64,000 nt of DNA from the NCBI GenBank assembly GCA_921293015.1, contig OV121081.1, positions 75,843,022-75,907,021 of the forward strand. The letters are read 5' to 3'. The stretch's first letter is position 1; every line of letters starts with the position of its first letter. The notes under the pieces were generated by a model. That model searched no databases, was not told the DNA's origin, and was given only the letters and a program-made list of their open reading frames with translations. The translations under genes and the position numbers were made by a program. This DNA is from Phorcus lineatus (taxonomy: Eukaryota > Mollusca > Gastropoda > Trochida > Trochidae). This document shows, one piece after another, positions 42,901 through 53,388 of the stretch.

Positions 42901-45900
42901 ATGCTTTGTCTGGAATAGGCTCATTGGGTGTATACCTAGAATGGAAAGGTTGAACCCTTCTACTTGTATATTGCCTTCCTGGTCCTTGCTGGCCGTATCT
43001 GGATGGGATTTGATGCTGGGGATTCTTGTGACCAGCATTATCAATAGACTGGTCAATACCTCCAATAGGAGCCAGTAGATTATCATTAGCAAGGATATCC
43101 CGAGCATCGTGAATCCGACTTGGAGTATGTACATCACCTTGATGTGTTGGTCCCGTGTTCTGGGGACCGTTCTGGTGGTATCTGTTATCAGCTGTTTCAG
43201 GGTTGTAGCCTTGTTGATGCGGGCCATACTGGGGGCTATCTGCGTGATGTTCATACCCTCCCCCAGGAGCAGAATTGTACGGTTGGTTCTCTCGACGATG
43301 CTGGTTATTAGGACTGGCACCATTCAGATCATCACTGTTGGTCTTGAGTAAGTCATTTAAACCACCCAGGATAGAATCTGTCGAGTCTTGAGCTACAGCG
43401 ACTAGACAGCAGACTCCCGCTGCCAGGAGTAGACGCTGAAATGAAATGTCCAATACTAAATGGTCATAAATTAAAAAAATATCGATAAGTTTATATATGA
43501 CTGAACAAACCCTAAACACTAAGATGAATGTTAATGTCAACCTAAAAGGTTAAACATTTTCGTTGACATTTGCTAGATTTGCTCTAGGCAATTTGAATCA
43601 TGAGTGCATAACAATACTTAAATTACTATTTTTTCTCTCTCAACCAGTCATTGTTCAGTCATAGAAAATAACTCATGACATCAACTCAAATTAGAAGTTG
43701 AGTTCCTTCTAGGTATTTAAGTGAATCTAATAAATATATAATAATTTGGATTTTAATGACGTTAGAGTAAGTTGCTAACCGATTAACTCTCCTTAACTTC
43801 AGTGAAAAGGGTTCTTGATAAGAATATTCATTTGTAAGGAATTGAAAGTAATAACAATATAACTAATTAAACGTATTCGTGACTTTAACAGTTAAATCTG
43901 ACCATCTGTTGTAGACATTACCTTAAAGACCAAAACATCATAATAGTCAAATGACAACGAGAAATATACATTATATCTCTTGAGATCTATATTTTAAAAC
44001 ACTCTTTCGAGCAGAAATTAATAATTCAATGTGGAAATTATTTTCTCTAGTAAATGGAAATATAGAAAGAATTTAGTGAGGTATTGCTTACTAATGTACA
44101 CATCTATAAGTTATTAGTCAGTAATTAATATATAAAGAAACAAATAAAGGGAAAGAAATAATTTATTATCCTGTTAATATCCTTATTTGTTTAAAACTTG
44201 TTTAAAATTTTGTTTAGAACTTTCAAATAAGGAATCGAATATTAATATCGAAACCTTTCTGGCTAGGAATTGCGGTGAAACCTGCGAGCATTGACTGGAA
44301 CTAGCGAACCACGGGTGGTACTGCACTGAAATTCAGTGTAGCTTTGCACCCATCTACTGCGTTCATTAAATTCCCAAATAATTTTGAAAAATACGTATTA
44401 CCATTTAGCAACAATGCAGTTATAATTGAATATTAGATTCAACATTAACAATTGCTTTAAGAAAATATGAAATGGCTTAGATTGACAAACCTCAATGTAG
44501 TGTAACAGATAACCGTGATTAAAGGCGTAAAGGAAAATCGGTTCTATTCCATTATCTCGCCACTGAGCATTCTATAATAAAATCGAAAAATTATTTTTAA
44601 ATTAAAATATTTACTTTTATTGCAATATTCGGACATTGCTTTAAAGGTGCAATAAAATACTCTTTTGATCAGAATTAATATAATTATTGCGAAAGTTCGC
44701 TTCAGCAAATATCAATAATTTCATCAATTTTGAGTCTTTAAGAGTGAAAAACATAGCAAATGCATGACTTTTAAATGTGTTTCAAAGCGTTGGCGATAAA
44801 GCTTATTATGAAAATATGTTGAGGTAATCTTTTACGTCTGAAACATTTAGTCTGTGTATCATTTTCGAAGTTTTATTTCATAAAATCAATTAAAACAGTT
44901 TACAACCACATAATCTGTCAAATGTTAATACAGTAGTTATTTTAAAGGCACTATGGCACACAATTTCCCCTTCAAATTGGCTGTTTTAAGGCATATGAGG
45001 ACATATGCACTCTCTTTAGCTCTGTACAGCTACATGCCAAAAGTTTGTTCACATACCTGAATATACTAGTGCAAATATCATGTAATTTGAGATGCCTTTG
45101 AGGTATCGTAGCGTTGCAAAAAAGAAACGTATAATATTGTATTTTCAATACACATATGCAGATCCATTCGTCTTTAAGGCAAATGTTTATCGTACTCCAC
45201 AATTACCCGTAATAGTTTTGGCAGGTCATTGAAGTGACCAGGGGTCAAAATTCCGAAAACACTCATTTTTATTTTTATCCATAAAATCCTTTATAATTTA
45301 TCAAGTTCTTTAAAAATTGGTCACTTATGTTCCTTAGCACAAAGTCAATGTGATTATGTTGGTTTTAATCTCAGAAAGTCGATATGGAACATTTTATTCG
45401 ACATTTAACGAAATCGAAATTTCGAAATTGTGACCCCCTTCTGTCTATATCAAAGTGCCAAAATTCGAATTTTTGCACGAGTGACCAGACAATGCCAAAA
45501 TGAGTTCAAGAATGGCTATTTCACACATGGACAGTGGGTGATCCATTGTCAGTCTTGCTGAAGTTATTCTATTTTCGTTGAAACGAGACCCAAATTACAT
45601 GATATTTGCACTACGATTCAGTGGTAAGTTAACAAACTTTCGGTATGCAGCTGTACTGATGCAATAAGATATGTAATTTTCTTTACAATTTTCTTTACAA
45701 TTGACAGCAAAGTAGTAATATGGGAAGCTTTTGAAGTTACCTTAAACTCCGAACTGAGAACAAAGAATGAAATAATGTTTATTAAGGAATTCCTTACTCC
45801 TAACCGATTTCATAAAAACAGTATTAGCAGTGTTGATTGCCGTTTTTGCTTTTCCGGCTGCAAGCAGAATTTGAATATTTCCGATATCGTAGTTCATGCG

Positions 45901-46476
45901 GATGTATTGCTGCTTTAAATACTTCCAGTCTTTTAAAACTGACTTTATAACCTAAATACGTTAACAATTGCTTAATAGTTAAACTGTAGATTGCCCGAGT
46001 CCGGGTCGTTAGTAATATCGATAATAAATTATCTGTACAAGTTACAAATTTAGTGTGTGCTAACGAGAGAAGTCAAGAAATTAAAATTCGCATTCCAACA
46101 TACAGTTGCGTGTGATGAAACTGTTGGGGAGGGATGAAAATATTACTGAACGCGATGCAAATCAAATGATATCACTAAATGTACAACAGTAACTTTATCA
46201 AAATTAAAGTTATAGAAAGAATTTTTGAAGCTTTTACGTTTTGGAAGGCAAAATAGTCTGGAGAACAACTTCGTTATTAGTCACTTTTAACCTGATGGAG
46301 TTATCTTATTTCCGTAACGTTCTGTATTTTCAAGTTGTTTTCCAGAAAATTCTTAATTTATGTAATATATATGATAATGTTAATATACTACCAATACAAA
46401 TTGAATTATTGAACATTTGAAATGAATGATTTCACACAACTTAAGTGAAAAATAAAAAAGGTCAACCTACCATCAT
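36985..46476 (-). CDS. Gene D: secreted Spaetzle-like cystine-knot protein with giant low-complexity prodomain
   Basis: Minus-strand exons 46476-46471, 43435-40317, 39928-39749, 37922-37788 and 37174-36985 (TAG 36987-36985). All splice borders and phases fit, giving 1,209 aa. Residues 1-17 (MMRLLLAAGVCCLVAVA) are a signal peptide split after its second Met. Residues ~25-1000 are disordered and rich in Pro, Gln, Asn, Tyr, His and Ser, with loose repeats such as DIYP and YPAK. A conserved TFIPPG and GHCYKY follow. Residues 1114-1209 carry ten cysteines arranged as C-x17-C-W-T-V-N, KHC, YCSNC, GRCSEDYE, SFC and YIPTGCSCKTYYC. The order C...W.VN...C...C...C..Y...IP.xCxC matches the Spaetzle/Toll-ligand knot, which resembles neurotrophin. 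In that family a prodomain is cleaved to free a dimeric ligand. IL-17-like knots are the main alternative. Whether the long prodomain is cut is unknown; no strong furin site is seen. The start is the ATGATG just before the donor. Confidence 0.82.
37175..37787 (-). other. Gene D intron 4
   Basis: AT-rich intron that splits the cystine knot between its third and fourth cysteines. No other feature. Confidence 0.6.
37923..38462 (-). other. Gene D intron 3, part without array
   Basis: Ordinary AT-rich intron left of the 47-bp array. No coding signal. Confidence 0.6.
38463..39772. repeat. 47-bp minisatellite overlapping the end of gene D exon 3, about 28 copies
   Basis: Unit, plus strand: GTAGTATCTTCTAAGTGCCC then CACTTACCCTTCCTTATACC and CGGTAGG. 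Two alternating subtypes dominate the middle. On the minus strand each unit reads TACTACCC...GGGTATAAGGAAGG and then GTGAGT or GTAAGT. That is a copy of the exon 3 end (TACCCTAGCGGGTATAAGGA, residues YPSGYKEG) plus its donor. The exon's own end (39749-39772) is the last unit. The array fills most of intron 3. Confidence 0.95.
39929..40316 (-). other. Gene D intron 2
   Basis: A 388-bp intron. Its donor is CCTGA|GTGAGT, so unspliced reading meets a TGA at once, at 40315-40313, ending the frame before the cystine knot. Confidence 0.8.
44264..44350 (+). repeat. Fragment of the dispersed repeat also seen at 12213
   Basis: GGCTAGGAATTGCGGTGAAA followed by CCTGCGAGCATTGACTGGAA aligns with 12213-12250 at most positions. 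It continues with GGTGGTACTGCACTGAAATT. Class unknown. Confidence 0.55.
45021..45660. mobile_element. MITE-like inverted-repeat element in gene D intron 1
   Basis: Arms of about 70 bp at 45021-45092 and 45585-45660 are imperfect inverted copies. They share TGTACAGCTRCATRCC, AAAGTTTGTT and GTGCAAATATCATGTAATTT. The interior of about 490 bp is noncoding. Exact ends and target duplication were not resolved. Confidence 0.6.
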
Positions 46477-46624
46477 TCTGACCCAAGTGCGCTACAAATA
46501 TCAACGAGATCCAACAGATGGAATCTTTCTTCTGATCGGCCCAGCTCCTAAATACGTCTTAAACCGGTGATAAACACTATCCTCCCCATACTGAGATGCA
46601 AATGTCCCCCATCATGCACCATGG

Positions 46625-46636
46625 ATTATATATCCC
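46625..46636 (-). promoter_or_regulatory. Probable TATA box of gene D
   Basis: On the minus strand GGGATATATAATCC lies about 150 bp upstream of the ATGATG. That predicts a leader of about 120 nt. No other TATA-like site stands between. Confidence 0.5.
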
Positions 46637-46774
46637 GCTGTACCTAGAACTTAACCCGGCATTCAAACTACTAATCTTCACACTGGCTGTAAACTTTAAA
46701 TACTTTTAATGAATGTCATAAATATTTACAATCGTTTGATGACATTGAACGTATATTTAACGCTGGGATCTTCG

Positions 46775-46777
<3 letters not shown>

Positions 46778-46842
<65 letters not shown>
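46778..46842. repeat. (TA)n microsatellite
   Basis: About 32 perfect TA units upstream of the gene D promoter. Confidence 0.97.
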
Positions 46843-46847
<5 letters not shown>

Positions 46848-49800
46848 TGGGACGAATTGTTACACAGAGTAGCTTTGTCGTGGTCTGGGTTGGATATTAA
46901 GGGTGCTTTGTAACAATGTATTTGTAATTCATCCAGGAATGTTCTATTAATCCGGTTCTCAGTTGATTCATTTGAATTGCTAATTATTCCTCAATAGCCT
47001 TTACCATTGTTAAGCGTTATAATATCTATTTAAAATAAAATGATCTCGTAAATTGTTCGAATTTTAACTGATATCATTTAACAACTTTTAACAAGAATTT
47101 GCTTAAAACAGTACAGATAAACTATTTTTCACACCGTATATTCCCGCGTGTGACACGTCTGTGGTTCAAGTGTATCAGTTAAGCAGTATGTAGACTGGCT
47201 CGTGAATGTATCATAGCATGTATATATGAGATAAAGAATCCTCACCAAATTATTATTGAAATGGTATAATTTATCATTAAACAATTCATTTCACATTAAG
47301 TCACAGCGAGAGACGTGTCTTTGGTTGTCATGTGAACCTTGTTCGATACAAACTAGCTTCTATATAGAGTATAACACTTCAAAATGCCTGTCATGAAGGA
47401 TTCAGTATAGTTCTTGTTATGTGTTCTACTTCTAAATATATGTGCCACAAGTATATAAACCCTGTCGTACTTTCAAGCTTACATACAAGGTAACATGTTT
47501 CCCACTACTTACTCGGCTTAGCGGGTACGGATTAAGCTCGAACAAATCGACATTGCCTCTCTCCGGGTAACTGTTTGCAACAAAATATGGACTGATTAAA
47601 AGCTATATCTGTCAGTTTGGGGCTGGACATAATAGATGAGACGCCAATTTATAACCCAATAATAAATGTGAATAATTTATATTCATTTCATGACAACGCA
47701 GTTATATGTATTTGGTAACACATTGTAAATTCGTGAAAAGGAAATATATGTTTACATGGCATATAGACCTATTTTGTTTTAGTAAAGTTGTATATATATA
47801 TACTTTCACCTTTTGCAAAAGGTTATACTGGAAAATGTAATTATTTGGATGAGCGTCCAACTAGATTTATTTCTAACCCGTCTGAGAAGCAGCAAATCAT
47901 AACACTGTTTATTTCAGGATAAGACTGCGGTTACCTTTCATTTCTCATAACGCACTATTACCTATCGTAAAACCTATCTCATGACGCTCTATGGCAAAAT
48001 TGAAGGGAACTCTACATTAGGATAAATTCTACGACGTCACGTTCCTTCTATGGTTCTACGTTCTACTGCAGGTGCCTGTCTGTGCTAAAAGTAAATTATG
48101 GGATATAATCCGTAACTTTCACATCATCGATAGAAAATATCATAGTTATATATTCATGTGTTTGTCATACGGGATACACGGGCCTTAATGTCAACACAAT
48201 GTTCTCTCTCAAATATAGGTTCTTGTGTCGGTAAAATCGTATGCTTAGAACAGTCATTAATAAATACCAACTATTTATTTCAAATAATATGATCATTCTC
48301 AATAAACGCTGAAGTTCAATAAGGTATATGCTGTTTCAGCCTACCTTCATCGAAGAATTGTCATGGTTATTGTGTGTAAAACGATATTGTATAAAAGAGT
48401 AATGACAACACAGATGGCCGTTAAGTGTCCAGCTTTATGTTCAGTTTACCTAGAGGTCCTGGGGATCACTGCAAGAAGACACCCCGGTCAGTTGAAAATG
48501 TGAGGAAAGCCGACGTATAAATTGTTTAAATATTTAACAGCAGAAAGGATCACACGACGTGTGTTTATTTCTGTCTTTTTATGTCATTATGATACCATAA
48601 CATTTCTTTGAAGAAGACAATGTTTACGATGTAGCTTTTATTCTTTTCGGGGTTTGTATATTTCTCATATCTGACCCGATCATATAAGACATTGCTCTAT
48701 TACTTTATACATATACTTTAGAAGCTCTTTGTATGTACAATGAGAGCAGACACCGATATGCCTGTGTTAACTTCGTTTAAAAAACCCTTCACAGATATCT
48801 TTGTAAGAAAACCGCTACGTTTGTAAAACTTTCAATCATATACTGCTACACACAGTGGGTAATAAAATGGTATGTTTGATATTCCATTAGCGATGTTTAC
48901 AATTGTAGAAAACATTTTGTGAAGGAATAAAAATGACGAACGCCATAGTGAAATAAGCCATTTTTTCATACATTTATTTATCAAAACAATGTGAGAATGC
49001 CATGGACAATTTAAAGTATCAATTTATCGGAAGAATGGTACCAGAAAAGTATGCATTATTGTTACATGAACGAACATACAAAACAACATTTTGCAAGATT
49101 CACCGCTTAAAAAAGTAAGAAATCTAAAATGGAATATTGGCAGAAGCGCTAGTAAAATCCCACAATTTCATCACATAACAAGAATGCTGAAACGTACAAA
49201 ATGTTAAATGCTTTTTCTAATTCTGCCAGATGCTTCATTAAGCCCTGATTTATACTTGAAGTAATTTAGTTTTGTTCGTTTGAAAAGCAATAAACACCAA
49301 TACAAAAAATGTCCCAATATGAGCGACAGATATTAATACAATAAAAAACAAAATCGTCAGGAGAATATGACGTTCTGTCGAATTTTACACATAAAAGACA
49401 TATTAATATTAAATGATGCAACTCTAATTTCTACTTTCATATAATGTTGTCAACGAAATAAATAAAAATACAATACGACATCAGTAACAAAGGGTAAATA
49501 AGGCAGCACTAGACAACATAAAACAAGAAACTAATTGATTAAAAGAAAATCATTACAGTAATGTTTCCATAGAACGGAAATCGATCATTCTTATGTGTTT
49601 GGTTCAGGTCAAAATGTCCAACAGATAATCCGCCGCCATATGATTCATCCGTGGGTAAATTAGTCAAAAATTGTTACTGTCAGCCTACTGTTTGGTATCA
49701 TCGAATTAAGATATGGTATAATATAGGAGAAGTTTAACAAATTTTCCTGTATAATAATCATATAAATGTGCTCAGTTCGTACAATTTTACCACATTCATA

Positions 49801-50364
49801 ACTTAAAAAACTTTCCAAGTAAACCCATTGGACAGCAGGACGCACCCAGGCGCTGGACGAATAGATTCCGGACGGACGATCTCACCACAACAAAGAACTC
49901 TGGCATGAATATACGAGTATATAAACCTCTTAAAGCCATCTTAAAGAAACAAAGGTGGTTTGACTTAAATTTTTCTTCGCTTTACCTTTTACATGTAGAA
50001 TGTGCCCTAAATAAATTGATCAAGTAGGGAGACTGCGAAATACATGTAGATGTGACTGCTGTTCAAATGATCTCTATAGGTTGACTTTAAAAAACGAACC
50101 CTCAGAAAACAATAACCCTTACAGTATAAACAATTAGGATCTGAAATGTGAGGCTATGTTTTATTGATGAGATCTTAATCACTAAAGGAAACAATTTTGA
50201 AAATTATTCTTAGGCAATTGTGCACTTATTGACATATCATTTGGTTGGCAATGGTTATTCAGTCATACATGAAAATAACTTTTTATCATTTGCAGACCTA
50301 TTCATAAAAGTACGTGCAGTGAAGACTATTGTTGATAATGATAAACTGATATCTATTGTTTCAA
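46843..50364. other. Gene-poor AT-rich intergenic stretch
   Basis: About 3.5 kb with no supported gene, RNA or repeat structure. Open frames are all short and without motifs. Confidence 0.5.
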
Positions 50365-50832
50365 AGAGCCACTCCGTGATTTTCATAACATAGTAATTAC
50401 CTTTGATACGAACCTAAATGTCATATGTTGTGATATAAAATCAAAACATCTTAACTTTTCATGTCCAAAAGACATATATATGACAAATACTGGTTTTCCA
50501 TGAAAATCTAAAAACAGCCTTACAAATGCGCAGAGGTGTAGATATCACGTCCAATATACATGGATACTAGTTATATTACCTAACAAACACTATCAACTCC
50601 TAACTGCCCTCCTGGCTGTTTTAGATAAGTCTCCAAAATTACGTTTGACAATTTGACGCGCGCAACTGTCCGGTTTTCGATCATAATTGCGACGTTCTAC
50701 CTTCATATTGTCACTGTAAAAAACCAACAAGCTTTAAAATGTGTCTTTTTGGTAACAGTCGATACTTTGCGACAAATGACACCATTGATTAAGTTTGGCA
50801 TATATGAATCCAACAACTCACGGAGTGGCTCT
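50365..50832. mobile_element. MITE-like element, copy 2 (468 bp)
   Basis: Same family as 33619-33968, with identical terminal repeats (AGAGCCACTCCGTGA / TCACGGAGTGGCTCT). The right flank is TTAA (50833-50836) and the left is TCAA, one change from TTAA. It carries about 115 bp in the middle (about 50545-50665) absent from copy 1. That block includes GACGCGCGCAACTGTCCGGT, part of which also occurs near 7620. Confidence 0.85.
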
Positions 50833-50836
50833 TTAA

Positions 50837-51844
50837 GAATAAAATTAGATCGAATTACATCCACAGCAGAAATCACAGAATGGGAATAAAGGAATGGTGG
50901 GTAAATACGCATCAAAAATATACATCACGGCTTGAACAAAGTACGTCCAGAACCACAGAGAGAGAATACGCCACATGAAACACTTTAAGCTGTACACACA
51001 TGTACACTTGCATAGGTTCATATCGACATGGAGGAAGGTGATGGTGAACCACCGAGAACACTGAATTTGGTAAGTCTTTCAAAGGCATGAACGGCACTGT
51101 AGTTTTTTTCTTAGGGAAATAAATGATCTTATGAAGGAAAACCATTGTTAACAATAGCGAGACAATAGTTTATGATCTAAATGGAGTTCTTTAACGAGCG
51201 TTCCAAGTTCGTTTAAGCTACGAGAACCCATTATCCTTGCTCAAATGATTAAAAGGAATTAAAACAAAAATGGTCTCATTCAGTTTTTCACTTTATAACT
51301 GATAATTTCTTCTACGACTACGTATAAATAAAGAGATCTTCGACCCTCTGAAGATGATACGTTTTGTAGAAACTATTGGTCATTGGAGACAATTTAAACA
51401 ATAAATGTTTGAAAAAAACTTGAAACAGTGCCTTTAAGAAGTGTCATACATAAGAACGGCAAGGTTTTCTGGATAACAACTTCTCTATTGTGAAGCCGCC
51501 TCTGCTAATGGAGTAATAAAACACATACATTCCGAAACGTCATTGATTCACAATCAAGAAGATGTTATTCCGAATGCTTTTCGAATGAATTTGGTATCAA
51601 TATCCTGTGAAATATGTTTCTTCTCTTTTGAGTATTAAGCTTCAGACGTCAGGTAGGTCAATTTACTCCATGTCTGGTACGTATATAGTTCATTAAGACC
51701 TTTGAAATGTTTCAAAACCACTTGGTGACCATCATCGTGAAAGATGGCATTTGAAGTAAACTGATTGAGTTCAAAATTCCGAGGCTCTCTTAGTCATGCC
51801 AAGATAATCTTCTGTAACATTTCATTGTTAACATGCATGTACAT
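50837..51844. other. Intergenic, no recognised feature
   Basis: Short open frames at 50703-50915 and 50912-51154 overlap the MITE or lack motifs. Confidence 0.5.
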
Positions 51845-51963
51845 ATATAGAACGTCATACTAGTGCATTTTGATGTTTTGTATTGAACGAGAAGATGTCA
51901 TGTCCCATGACATTTTTGAGTTCAATACAAAACATCAAAATGCACTAGTATGACGTTCTATAT
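51845..51963. repeat. Perfect 44-bp inverted repeat (119-bp hairpin)
   Basis: The left arm 51845-51888 and right arm 51920-51963 are exact reverse complements over 44 bp (ATATAGAACGTCATACTAGT... / ...ACTAGTATGACGTTCTATAT). The 31-nt loop contains its own 8-bp palindrome, ATGTCATG/CATGACAT. It could be a tiny foldback element or the source of a hairpin RNA; the sequence alone does not decide. Confidence 0.9.
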
Positions 51964-52383
51964 TTATTATATACCCGATCTTAATTAATGAAAATATGTT
52001 TTATAAAAAATAAACGATTGCGAAGCGATACACATTTTCACGCCATACATACTTCCGCGTTGAGGTTACCTTGACATTGGTATTAGTACGCCGATGACCG
52101 AATAACGCAATTGACCTGAATGCCACAATCCTCCGCATGACTTCAAGTATAGCAAGTCCGACTTTCACATCTTACAATAACAACAAATAGATAAAAAGAA
52201 AGATATTTTGATCAAATTCAGAATTGATTTAATATGATAAAGCATAAATCAAACAATGATCAAGCTATTTTGTTTATAAACAATCGTGTAGAAATCAGTA
52301 ACTTTTAAAGTTCAAGGTCATTTTCAAAATTTTCAAATACGTTGTCGTCATATTGGCTCGCGCCGTCAGTTAGTCGGAGTCAC

Positions 52384-52586
52384 TGTTGAAGATAACACGT
52401 GTTACGAGAACTTGAATACAGTCTAGATTCAATTATATGTAATAGCATCATTATCATTCATATGGTTAATCGAGTTAAGATGAGCCAATCAAAATGTTTG
52501 TACCACTAGTAGTTGAATAAACATGGCTGCCTGAAGACCACGTTGTTGTGGGTTGATTCAAATGAACCAAATAATCACAATTTACA
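52384..52586 (+). repeat. Putative 5' LTR of the Gypsy element
   Basis: About 203 bp with TG...CA ends directly before the primer binding site, containing AATAAA. Its partner was not found, so the left border is tentative. Confidence 0.5.
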
Positions 52587-52620
52587 CATGGTGTCAGAAG
52601 TGAAAAGGTAAATAATTACA

Positions 52621-53388
52621 ATGCAAGGCCTCCCAGCACCTAAAGCACTTGATGCTAGCCTCGATCTTGCCACGGCTTGGCGTAAATTTAGACAAGAACT
52701 TGAACTGTACATGACCGCGACCGGTTGCGCGGGAAAGAGTGATGGAGTACAGAAGGCGACACTTCTCACTCTGATAGGGGATGAAGGCAGGCGGGTTTAT
52801 AATAACTTTACTGTCCCCGAAGATGCCAAATTTAATGACTTGATTGCTATGTTTGAAGAACATTTTGTGGGAAAATCTAACAAAACTTATGAGAGGCATT
52901 TATTTCGTCAGATCAGACAGGGTGATAAAAGTTTTGACACTTTCTTACAAGAATAAAGGACTCAAGTAGGCAAATGTGAATTTGGAAATAAAATGGAGGA
53001 AAACATCTGTGATCAGGTCATAGAGGGCATAGCTAGTGTTCAGCTAAAAGAAAAATTACTGACAACTGAAAATCTTGATATTGCAAGTGTGAATACGTTG
53101 TGTAAATCTCATGAAAGTGTGTGTAGACAATTGAAGGGTATGAACGTTGAATCAAATGAAGTGCATGCAACACACAAGAAAAATAACTCAAGATCTTTCA
53201 AATCAAGTGAAAGGGAACAAAGATATGGAAATCAAAATGAGTATTCAGGAGGAAACTTCATGAGGGGAAATGAAAGAATAAAAATGATAAATAATTGTAC
53301 CAGATGTGGTAAAACTCACCCCCTAACAACAGGCCATACATGTATGGGCCACCTCCCCCAAATGATCATCAGAATGATTTTTATGTAG
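52621..53388 (+). pseudogene. Gypsy gag with premature stop
   Basis: The frame opens with ATG 20 bp after the primer binding site. It encodes a retrotransposon gag-type capsid region, a basic stretch, and a Cys/His zinc-knuckle-like motif (CTRCGKTH...H.C). A TAA at 52954-52956 breaks the otherwise continuous frame, so the downstream part (from 52957) would not be made from a normal start. Confidence 0.8.

Larger units (their letters stand above)
43436..46470 (-). other. Gene D intron 1 (about 3 kb)
   Basis: A long AT-rich intron separating the two initial Met codons from the rest of the signal peptide. It holds the repeat fragment at 44264 and the inverted-repeat element at 45021-45660. No further exon is needed by the phases. 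Confidence 0.7.

Noticed and set aside
40543-43351. Large open frames on both strands overlapping gene D exon 2
   Set aside because: They are shadows of the low-complexity coding exon. The chosen frame alone has the signal peptide, splice phases and continuity to the cystine knot.
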